The translations under genes were made by a program, and so were the position numbers. The notes under the pieces were generated by a model. The model was not told where the DNA came from. It saw nothing but the letters and a program-made list of their open reading frames with translations, and did no database searches. From Avena insularis (Eukaryota > Streptophyta > Magnoliopsida > Poales > Poaceae), in NCBI GenBank assembly GCA_023614405.1, contig JAJUPC010000233.1, positions 372,001 to 436,000 on the forward strand: a DNA stretch of 64,000 nucleotides, in the 5' to 3' direction. Shown one piece after another: positions 11,349 to 21,069 of this stretch. Numbering within the stretch: position 1 is the first letter of the stretch; the number at the start of each line of letters is the position of its first letter.

Positions 11349-11741
11349 CTACGATATAGTCAATTGTCCATCAAATGATGGGTGATAACCTGGACATCTG
11401 ATCACCTTCTCGCAGTTATCATGATCAAATACTATCACCTTAAAGGAAGTGGTGGCAAGCTTCTTGAATACCAGAAAGTATCCTACCTTCAAGTCATGTG
11501 CTTTGACAAAATCTAGCCAGCCTTCGTCAAGGATTACCTTGCCATCTTGCTTCTTCAGCTCGACGTCCTTGCTGTAGGCTTTGCATATCTTCAGCTTGAT
11601 GGCCTCTGGATACTCACCGCCAAACATTGATAAAAAGGAGCTGGGTATGCCCCATGCTTCTAACCCTCCCGGTATTAACAACATCCTGCAGAACTCGTCA
11701 CAGGTTTTCTCCACGTGGGTGTTCCTAGCTATCCCCTCCAT
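11349..11741 (-). CDS. B3 domain-containing protein (short or truncated)
   Basis: The 130-codon frame begins with an ATG at 11741, directly after an in-frame TAG, and ends at TAG 11349. Residues about 12-115 fit a plant B3 DNA-binding domain: FCRMLLIPGG, then IPSSFLSMF, KLKICKAYSKDVELKK, GWLDFVKAHDLKVGYFLVFK and a final FKVIVFDHDNCEKVI strand. REM-type B3 proteins bind DNA in the nucleus and often have several domains; only one is visible. A good splice acceptor (a T-run then GCAG, near 11810) lies just upstream. The intervening frame is closed by the TAG before the ATG, so the upstream exon may have been lost or the gene may be damaged. An LTR insertion lies about 200 bp further upstream and may have disrupted the promoter. 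Confidence 0.65.
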   Translation of the reverse strand: MEGIARNTHVEKTCDEFCRMLLIPGGLEAWGIPSSFLSMFGGEYPEAIKLKICKAYSKDVELKKQDGKVILDEGWLDFVKAHDLKVGYFLVFKKLATTSFKVIVFDHDNCEKVIRCPGYHPSFDGQLTIS

Positions 11742-12012
11742 CTAGACTGCATAGGGCGCTCTTGTCTTCTTCGATGATGAGTCTATCATAGATCTTCTTG
11801 CCCGAACACTGCAAAAAAAATTCCGTGGACAGATAATGTCTCTACCAGCTATCAGTAATTGTGAAATAGTATAGTATTAGGTGATAGAGTACAATACAAG
11901 ATCAGCTAAGAAAGTAAAGTGGAGCAATTTTCTTATCGAAGTACACAAATTAAAGTCTTAACTCCAGCTAGCATGAACACTGGTTATATTAGTACTACTT
12001 CCTGTAGGGTTC

Positions 12013-13598
12013 TGTAGCAGAAAACAAAAAATTTCTATCTACTCGAACACTAATACCAGGATCTATACTATGTAGACATAAGTAACAGAGAAGGGATACA
12101 ATATTCATAACTTCGAAGATCGAGGCACGACTTATGCAGGAAGGCATATATTGATAAAGACGAGCAGGACCCCAAGTGTGGTGCCTCCGAAGTTCGTTGC
12201 ACGTCCGGTGTAGGAGACGTCAACTGGACTCCAATCCAGCCGAGCAACATAAAAAGTAGATGCCAGATCACAGATCACACGACGGTGGTGTGAAGGTGGA
12301 GAACTCACCCACGAGGTCCTCCCCAATATTACGGAGAAGTCCTCAATGGATGAGAGAGAATGAGAGGGAATGGGATGATTCCAAAGGGGGAGGGGAGACC
12401 CCTATATATAGTGGGAGGGGGCGCACCACCCTAGGGCCAGGCGGTGTGGGACTAACCCCCACACTCGCCGGACACCTAGGGGCAGCCTCCGGCCCTAGGT
12501 GGGCCCCATTGGGGCGACCCACCAAGCCTAGGCCGGCTGGCCCCCTCTCCCCAGGCGCATGCCCTATTGGGCCTCCCTTCGGGTGAGGCCCATTAGCATT
12601 ATGATGCCTTTAATAATAAAATAAAAAATATAATTAATATTAATTCTCCAATTAATATTCAAATACACATATTGTATTATTCCTTCAGTCTGGAACACCT
12701 TCCGGACCCCTTCCGATCTCCATCAGATGTTACCCAGAACTATTCCGGTTTCTCTTTCTCTATTTCTCCTATGATACCTCATATACCCTAAGTGTCCCTA
12801 CCCTTAAGCGTGATATCCTTCGGTTTAGAAACACTCCAGACATGATCGATACTACTCTCACATCAATGATCAACATAGGGACCTAGATGGCCATGTGACC
12901 CCCGTGCGTTTCACGAATACAATCGCTCGAACCGTGAGATAGTCGTTTCCCGTTCCCTTTGTCATATGATACCTAATTCATTCGAGACTTGATCTTTAGT
13001 ATCCCCATACCTTAGTTCGGTCTCGTAACCAATGAACTTGTTTACTCGTTCTCATGTCGTTGCATTCCGTGACTAAGTCACATGCTTGCAACCTTCATTA
13101 ATGCAACGTCACCGAGATGGCCACATGTATCTGTCCGTTACATGGACAAGACAAATCCTGGTCTTGATATCTACTCCTCAATGCATCCCTTCGGAAAACC
13201 TGAGTGGCACCTTTTTGATCACCCTTTTACGAGATGATTCTTGATAACCATCAAAGCTTCTTCTGTAATGGTGATTTGCATTACCTCACAGTCAAACGAT
13301 CAGGTTGCGAGGTTCTCTGTGTTTTATCATCAATGGTGAACTTTGTAACTAGATCTCATTCAAGATATAACGGTCGGATGTTTGTCTATCATGTTATTCA
13401 ACTAATAACATGACCCCATTGTCAATTGGCATAAATGCCCATGATCTTGAAACCTAGACCATCCTCACAGTCAAATGAACTAGTTTGTCAATTGGCATAA
13501 ATACCAATGAACTAGTATGAAACGTATTATGAACATATAGGAGTCATTTCAAATAATACACTTTATTAGTTCCAAGGTCTAGGCATCACATTAATACA
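12013..13598 (-). mobile_element. Solo LTR of an Angela/BARE-like (Copia) element
   Basis: On the minus strand the segment begins TGTATTAATGTGATGCC and ends TTTTCTGCTACA, so it has TG...CA termini. It is flanked by GGTTC on the left and GTTCT on the right, sharing GTTC as a near-perfect 4-5 bp target duplication. The run CTAATAAAGTGTATTATTTG near the start and the general layout resemble Triticeae Angela/BARE LTRs. The length (1586 bp) is in the usual range. No interior, primer-binding site or second LTR is present, so it is a solo LTR formed by LTR-LTR recombination. The family name is an inference. Confidence 0.6.
12402..12411 (-). promoter_or_regulatory. TATA box of the solo LTR
   Basis: CTATATATAG stands between GC-rich blocks, oriented with the minus-strand LTR. 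It is followed on the minus strand by a pyrimidine-rich leader (CCCCTCCCCCTTTGG). This is the expected position of the U3 promoter of the solo LTR. Confidence 0.5.
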
Positions 13599-14585
13599 GT
13601 TCTTTATCGAGCAGTACAGATAACGAACACCCAGGAACAAACGAACGGACGAACAGGATGAGCTCTATCTGCTGCCGATGCTAGAGATGCATACATATAC
13701 TCGAAATTTTGGCAAAAATCAGGGTAGGGCAGCAGCCGCCCTAACTTGCCCAAATTAAAGCGACCTCCGCCCCTGAGACAAATCCAAAGCAAAACATACC
13801 GAATGGCCTCCCAAATCATCATCAGCCATGGATCAATCAATACAAAATTTGAACTTATTATTATAGTTCACCATAGATCTAGACCCGGAACTAACTTGCA
13901 TGCGTAAATATGAACTGTAGTATACAGACGGGTTAAATGCAGTAGATGAGAATTATACTCAACACCAACCCAATGTTAACCAAGCGCTAATAAAAGCTTG
14001 ACCGCATCTCATCATCAAGATCAAGGGTTCCGAGGATTATGTACATACCGCACTGCCACCATAATCTCTAAGGGATGCGATGGCTCTATATATGATGTTA
14101 CAGGGCCCGCCGCCCACAGCCGCCCCGCCTAAGACGAGTAAGTTGTGGCGGTGGTGGTCGTTAATGGAGGGAAGCACAATGGCAATTAAGGAATGTTGTG
14201 TGAGAGAGGTCTGGGGCTAGGGCTGGGGCTGGTGAGGGAATAAATGCGGCGAGGTTACATGAATGTTGTGGACAAAGCAAACTTTGCCACCAATACAGTA
14301 CTACTAATTATCATGCAAAAATTAATTGCCTAGAAAATTGTGCACGACAGCTTGAGTGCTTGAATAGGGAAACATCAAACACATACTATGAAAGTATATT
14401 ATTACGTACATGGTGCCTAGTACAAGCAATAGTGGTGATGTTTCAAGTACTGATACTACAATACAATGTGAAAGTACTACGTACGTAGTATTGTACATTA
14501 CATGGTGACAAGTACTAGCTACAGAAATGATGTTGCGAGTGCTCATAATCAGCTTTTCGGTATTTTGGTCAAACTTCACATAGTT
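13599..14585. other. Gene-free stretch between the solo LTR and the DUF295-like pseudogene
   Basis: No supported gene. The 14100-14250 part read on the minus strand is pyrimidine-rich with CCAGCCCTAGCCCCAGACC and could be an old promoter or leader for the B3 gene, but there is no ATG to support this. A perfect 16-bp palindrome TACTACGTACGTAGTA lies at 14475-14490. The rest (14300-14580) would be the 3' flank of the pseudogene. Confidence 0.4.
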
Positions 14586-15912
14586 CTAACGAGGCAGGGT
14601 TGGCACGAACCACATTGGCGCCTCAAACATTTGCTCTCTATGTTTCGCTCCAATGTAGTTAAGTGATGAACCTATGTAAGCTCCCCCATTGACGTGCATG
14701 CGGCTCAAATCTGGAACTAGCTGTGGGTGATGTTGGCAGCGCACGTGTGTAGCAAACACACTGTCTCCTCTGAACACTGGCAGAGCTTTGTCAACATTGG
14801 CAGCACCAGGTTTGGAGTTTGTAGGGGGTTCGAGGATGAATGGATGGTTGATTCCCGCAAACACTGACATGCCTTCAAGATTATCCCTTCTGATCCAGTC
14901 TGGTCCTATAGGGTCATCCAAATTAAGGGCCCTCTGGAAAACATGGTAGCGAAGCTAGGGATAAGTGAGCAGTTCTCTACCCATGTATGATACAAGATTA
15001 CCATGGCTGATGGTTCGTGCACCCCTAGTGTGAATCCATAGGATATTCCAGCCAAGCTCTGCCAAGTACCAGCTGTGTAATGCAATATCTTCAGCCTCGG
15101 CATCGTCACTGGCTTGGACGTTTGCCGGCTCTTCAATTACTGGAGCCTGTATGACACGTGGGCCTACAAGTATACCTGTGTGTGCATTTCAGTTAGCAAA
15201 AGTATCACGAACAATGAACTTGTAAGTAATTTATATATTTTAGTTTTAAATAACGGGACTCACTCCACTTGTTTGGTTCCTAGACAAGAACATCTCCTCG
15301 CGGTTCTATCACCGCGTATATGCGATCAATAGAACCACTGATTAGACACTTTGCAATGACATCGACATACGTTGCTGGTGCAATATAGTCGTTTCGAAGG
15401 ATAATCCAGTCCTTGTCACAAGGAAAATCTATGGTAGCAATAAATTTGGCAAACACCGCCATCGCGATGTAGTGCCATTGGTTATCAAATCTGTACGGTT
15501 TCTTTGCTATGTGTATCTTTAGCATCTCGATATACGCGTGCTTGTAGAGGTAAGTGCATGTGGGGCCGGGGAAACACTGGTTACCTGATGGATAAATATC
15601 AACACGCTGCACATGTGGCAGCTCGATACATGCCATACTATAGACATTTTGGAGGTACTAGCGCCTCGGGTGCTTTGCAATTGCAATCCATTCTCTGTTG
15701 GCACCAACCCAGCGACCCTTGTTTTGAAATCCTTCATCATCCCATGTTCCGGGTATGTCATCATCAACTGGTACAAATGCTTCTACTGTTGGATTGTCTA
15801 GTGGCATCAGCAACACGTCAATGCCCTGCAATAGATTTTCTTCATATCTAGGGGCATGCAAGGTGTTTGACAAAGGGGGTAGTGCTAGCTAGCTTTGTGG
15901 AAAAACTACTAT
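14586..15912 (-). pseudogene. DUF295/KIB-type beta-propeller (F-box family) pseudogene, 5' part missing
   Basis: Exon 1 (about 15912-15264) and exon 2 (15175-14586) join in phase across a GTGAGT donor and a CACACAG acceptor. The product has DUF295 hallmarks in order: GRWVGANREWIAIA, then LQNVYSMACIELP, a strand with DKDWIILRN, IYAVIEPRGDVLV, and a C-terminal MFEAPMWFVPTLPR. Intact relatives pair this propeller with an N-terminal F-box. In-frame stops at 15658-15660, 15280-15282 and in exon 2 near 14957 show that it is dead. The 5' part with the F-box is not seen, and the 9.2-kb retrotransposon sits about 140 bp upstream of the visible exon. The exon boundaries are inferred. Confidence 0.55.
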
Positions 15913-16048
15913 CTGAAAGATGCAGAAACGTCTTGAATAAATCATGAATGAATGCAAACAAACATACCAAGGAATAAGGTCTTGTTTGCATTAAAGAAAA
16001 AGTGTAGGAATAGTTAAGTTTAATATGCTGGCACTGTTCAGAGGAATG

Positions 16049-16053
16049 GACTA
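16049..16053. repeat. Target-site duplication GACTA (left copy)
   Basis: GACTA directly precedes the TG of the left LTR. The identical pentamer follows the right LTR at 25258-25262. Confidence 0.95.
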
Positions 16054-19000
16054 TGTGGCGCCCCGCAAAAACCACTACTAGAAAATCATGGTGTTTTTGT
16101 GCATTGCATCATCATGATCGCATGCTCATGTCATCATGCCACATTGCATTTGAGCATCGTCATCATCATGCGTGGTTTGTTTGAAAATTATTTTCGAAAA
16201 GTCTATTGTTGTTTTCTAGACGTCCCATCTTTATTCAAATACAAAACCCGGTTCTCCGGATTATTTTGTTTCGTCTAAAAACAGATTCTAAAAGCCTTGT
16301 TGTGTTAAACAAAAATATTTATATTATTTTAGGGGGCAGCCGAACCGGGCCGAACCGACCCAGCCGGCCACCCCCATAAAAACAAAACCGGTTCAGTCTA
16401 AACCTCAGCCACCTCACCCCGCCCTATCCCATCAGGCCACCTCTTCTCCCTGGCCCCACCCTCCTTCCCGTGCGCACACACACCCGCACTACACGCCACG
16501 CACGCGGCCTCATGATCCCCACGCTGCTGCTCGCCCCTGCCTGATCGAACCACCCCGACCAGGCGCCCTCGGGATTCCCCCTGGTCCCCGGGCCCCACCC
16601 TGCCAGCCTGCCGCCCCGCGCCCCATCTCCCTCTCCCACCGACGCGTCCCCCGGCCCACCTACCCTCTCTCTCTTCCCCGTGTCCTCCTCTCTCCCTCAT
16701 CCGCCTCTCCCAGCCGCCATCTCCTCCGCACCGAGCTCTCCTCTGGCGTGCTCGTCACCTCTCTGCCTCTCTCTCGCTCGTCCCGGCCGGTCCTAGAGAC
16801 CACCGCCGCCCCTCTGCTACCCTACAGCGCCGACCCTGTCCTCGAGCGTCGGCGCCTCCCTCCGCAAGCCGCCACCGGAGCCCGGCCGCGCGTCGTAGCG
16901 CCTCTGGCCCCTGCAGGGCCCTCGACCACGCCTTCCTCGGCCTGCGTTGCCTCGTCCACGAGCCGGCCCCTGCCGCCGAGCTTCACCCCGCCGCTGCTCT
17001 TCTCCCTATGCACTGCATGGTCCAAAGAGTCTGCCCGACCAGCCAGGCTCCTCGGCCCACCTCGAAGCTCACACCCCGGCCGAGCTTGTCGCCGTCCTTC
17101 CACCTGACCTCCTCCTGTGCTCCCGAGCGCTGCGCGCCTCCTCGAGCCTTCCCATGCGCCGCCGCACGCCCATGCGACCTCGCCACCGGCAGCGGCCGTA
17201 CATCCCTCGCCGCCCCTCTGCCTCCCCATGGTCTGCGCGCCCCGCATCCGGCCACCTCCCCGAGCGCATCGCTGCTAGAGCCGACTCCCGTGCTCCTCTG
17301 AGGCCAGCGCCGACAGTCGTCTGGCACGCCATTGGGTTCGGCCTCCTCCGGTACCGCGTGTTTGCTCGCTGCTGCATGTGCTACTCCTGGGTTAGGACTT
17401 GTTGATGCCTAGATGCTCAGGGACAGTTGCAGGGGAAGTTCCGATAAGTATCACGTAGGTCTTCTCGGTGACAAGGCCAACCCATCGACAAGTTCGCCAT
17501 CTAACATCGAAGCCGGAACCAAGGTCGCTTACATGGATCCCCGTTGGCCCGATCGACAACGTCAAGTATTGCCACCACAATATCTCCCGTTTTCCTCGTC
17601 GACCCAAGGTCTCCGACACAAGAACCTCGTCACGGAACGCCATGCTCTTCTACACGAACGCCAAGTACGCCGACATGGAACCGACGAGATCTCCGAGTCC
17701 GAGCGGCATAATCTTCTACCCGAAGGTTCCCAGACGCCAAGTTCTTCATCCCGGACGCCATGACCGTCTACACGGACCCGAAGACCCCTGGTACCCAATC
17801 CACTCAAGTTCGCCATCGCGAGTCCGAACCTCGCCGTTTTCCTTCAAACCCTGAGACCGAACCCCCGAACCTCCGGAACAAGATCTTCTGAACCCAGATG
17901 TGTGAATCTTTTCCCAAGCCCTATTTTTATAAATGCTTTATATAAAACGTGTTGCATATTAAATGTTCATCTCGCATGCATATCATGTCGGGTTGGGGGC
18001 ATTATGCCGATTCACCTCATAATTAAATATGGAGTCTATATGCGGGATATCTTTGTCTTATTCTGGACTCCATTTAAATTGGTGTAGCGAACCGATGCCA
18101 TGTTTTGTCTTGCTAATCCAACATTTAATTTGCGGGGTATCTAAACAACTTGAACTATCTGATTAATTGTCGGGACCCCGGTTCCGCTTAATATTGCCTA
18201 ATTGCACCGCCTCTATGCCATGTCACGCATCATATCTGCATCATGCCCGATCTTCTGCCGTAGTATTAAATATTGCATCCGGTGTTTCTTCTAGTGTTTG
18301 CTTCTTCGCGGAGTAGGCCGATGAGTTGATGCGAGTATCGACAAGTTCTCCGGATTATGATCCGTCGGCAGTGTTTTCCCAGGCGAGCATCTCTCCCCCT
18401 TCTACCTATTTTGCATTTATAGTCTTTATTTCCTCCTGTTGATCTATTGCTATCCGTGTCACTATGCTTTAGTTTCCGAACACCAGTTATATCCCGTGCA
18501 ACCTCTATATTGCCTTGGGCACCTCCTATTACCTGTGTTTGGTAGATAGCTGGCCTTGCGAGTCGTAGTTGCTTGCTCAGGTGTGATCTCGTGTTGTCAA
18601 GTACCACAGTTGTTGGAAGGTTGACAGATGCTTATTGGTGGAGATGCTTATTGGTGGAGATGATCATGACTTTAAATACAACTATTAAAATGCTAGATAT
18701 AACTAATGCAGAGGCATCGGTGGGCAATAGATGTTATTTGGTTCTTCCACGCCCACTTGTGTCCCGTAGGACCCCGAGTACTTGATACATGTTCCTTGAT
18801 TTTTCGCACTATCCACATCCGGGAGGCCTTATGGACCCCCCCTGAGCCAGAGCTTGATTCATTCTTATTTCTTGGGGCCACAAAGTAGTTTGGGGCTTTA
18901 TTACTATTCTGTACTTATGCCATGCTTTACTGCTTTATTTAAGATTATGCGTGGAGCACCTGTACTGTTTTGGATCGCGCCACGTTTTCGCTCTATCGAC

Positions 19001-20274
19001 AAGCCCAGTCACATTTTTGGGTTCCCAGTTGTTTACAGCCGTCGCAAAACCCCAGGTCCGTTTCGAGCCGCCAACTTCGCTATGGTAGCTTAGTGGGGTG
19101 GCCCCCTGAAATATTTCTGAATCCTGTGATCGCTTTGTCGTGAATGCCTCGTTGGGTTTTGAGTTGGTTTTTCCAAGGTTGATCGAGTGTGTGTTGCTAT
19201 TTGTGCACCCCTGCAGGATAAAACTTTCTGAAAGCCATGTCCGCGGTTATGGATGACTTGGAGCACAGTATCTCGATCATAGACAAGCATAACTAAAGTA
19301 GTGCTGTAAATTTGACTTAATGTGTGACTAGTAAACAGATGCAACTATAATGGAATGGATATTAAAAATGCCAACAACTGGTGGATCTGGGTTGTTTGTT
19401 ATATATGCCTAGTAAGTATTGCAACTCCAATGGAATGTGATAAAAGTGACAACCACTGTTGGGTTTTGGGATTCCTCAGGACAATTATATCTGACTAGTA
19501 AATGTTTCCACTACAACGGAATGGTGATTAAAACTGCCCACTACTTATGCTATCAGGATGACTCATGTTATCTATATCTGACTAGTAAGTGCTTCAACTA
19601 TAATGGAATGAATAAAAATGCCAACTGTGTGAGTTCCTTGGTCCGACTTCCTCGTTTGGTCTCGAGGGGGAAATACCAGGATGGGTTTGTTTGGTGTTAG
19701 TTTCAGGTTGGATCCGAACAGGTCTTTCTTATCACTCTCTGATAACCGCCAGTTGTATCGAGTCTCTATAGGTTGTTTAGTGCCACTGCGCTGCCGCTTC
19801 AGCCCACCATACCTATGTAGGCGAGAGCCGCCGAATTCTAGCCTCGCCATGTACTGGCCTCAGTACTGACGCTCCTATTTTTCCTTTGCCCTTTGTCGGC
19901 ACCCCTTTTGTTTTAGCAGGTTTGAGATCGACGTCGTTAGCAGGGTTATCCTTCCGGCTTGGCCTGGGCAGGGTTATGGACGCCATTGGTTATTCTTCAG
20001 GGCTCTTAGCCCAATTTGCATCTTGTCCGTACTCGGACGCTGTATCGTTTTCAAGGTGATTTGGATCTTTGTATTGTATATCTGTGTTCTTGACTCTTGG
20101 AGTCGTGTTGTATATATATATCTGTTCTGTGGGTCCCATCGAGGACTGTTGTGTAATGTTATTACTTCGTATTCCACCCGCACGAAAGTGCCTGGTGGGC
20201 GTCCTTGAATCGTTTCTATGCGGGTTTGGCGGAAAGGGATAAAACTTGCATAGGGCCGATTCGAGGGTGTTACA
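16054..20274 (+). repeat. 5' LTR (4221 bp)
   Basis: It starts TGTGGCGCCCCGC and ends GAGGGTGTTACA. The first kilobase passes from AT-rich to a very CT-rich block (about 16380-17330). Long proline-rich open frames in that block are compositional and shift between the two LTR copies. The last kilobase holds a four-copy repeat of about 85 bp. No TATA element was assigned. Confidence 0.95.
19326..19660. repeat. Four-copy repeat of about 85 bp inside the LTR
   Basis: Units start near 19326, 19408, 19493 and 19580. Each has GACTAGTAA or CCTAGTAAG, then CAACTATAATGGAATG or a close variant, then AAAA(A/C)TGCC. Spacing is 82-87 bp. The same block occurs in the right LTR (about 24317-24650). Reiterated blocks in LTRs often act as enhancers in known elements; no activity can be inferred from sequence alone. 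Confidence 0.8.
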
Positions 20275-21069
20275 GAGTGGTATCAGAGCCCAGCAATTGT
20301 GATACCCCACAAGTCCAGCCTGTAGGATAACCTAGGTAACGGCCGAAGTAGAGTGTCAAAACTATTTTGCAAAATCGGTTGGATAGATCTGATTAGGTCT
20401 GCTTTTACTCCTTACCCTCTGCTATTCTCCTCTTACCTCGGCATGATTTGTATATGTTCTCTTATCTTTTCTTCGAGTCCAGGAATTCTCGTGGGTGGGT
20501 TTTCCATCGTACCTTCAGGGTTTCGCTTCCTCCTTTGATAACGGTGTTTCTACTTCCGCACTTCATGCTATCTAAGGAATGTTCATCTGTTGGACTTCTC
20601 TTTGTTCCTTGTTGTGCCTTCCGGTGTTTTCCGACGCGACGACATCATCTACGCTAGATCTGATGCAGAGCATGCATCACTCCTTTGTTTCCGAACCTTG
20701 ATTGTTGAGATTTTCAATCTGATTCCAAGAATGGTTGCACACTTTTCTACTGATTGTGCGGAGTAATAGTTTGGGTGCGTGATGGATTGGCCCCCATGCC
20801 GACTACCCCTTCTATTCGCTTTGGTACATTGAGGCGGATGAGAATGCGTCGTTTCTCTCCTTCTATCGAAGCTAGGGTGGCTTTATTTGTTGATACCTCT
20901 ACCTTCGTCCTTTGTTACCGGAGTGCCCTCTCGACGATCATGGACAACGACCTATTGTTAGTGGTGTCGCGAGCATCTACCTGAAGCGTGAAGATTCAGA
21001 TCGCCGACCTTCTTCCCGGTACCATGAGGCGGATCTCGAGGGCGAGATCCATTATTAGTGGTGTCGAAT
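20275..21069 (+). other. Truncated internal domain, 795 bp
   Basis: After the primer site come a leader and a short frame (about 20754-20984) with no recognised domain. Near the 3' end CGGATCTCGAGGGCGAGATCC resembles the end of a chromoviral pol gene. The interior may therefore be the two ends of a Gypsy interior joined by a large deletion. There is no clean polypurine tract directly before the right LTR. Confidence 0.6.
20278..20289 (+). other. Primer-binding site (tRNA-iMet)
   Basis: TGGTATCAGAGC lies three bases inside the left LTR and is complementary to the 3' end of plant initiator tRNA-Met. It fixes the plus orientation of the element. Confidence 0.95.

Noticed and set aside
16070..16090. 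CACTACTAGAAAATC as a possible CACTA terminus (also at 21089)
   Set aside because: It sits 20 bases inside each LTR of an element with confirmed ends and target duplication, so it is part of the LTR.
16398..17405. Proline- and arginine-rich open frames in the CT-rich part of the left LTR (and 21412-22399 in the right LTR)
   Set aside because: They overlap in up to four frames, follow base composition, and differ between the two LTR copies because of indels.
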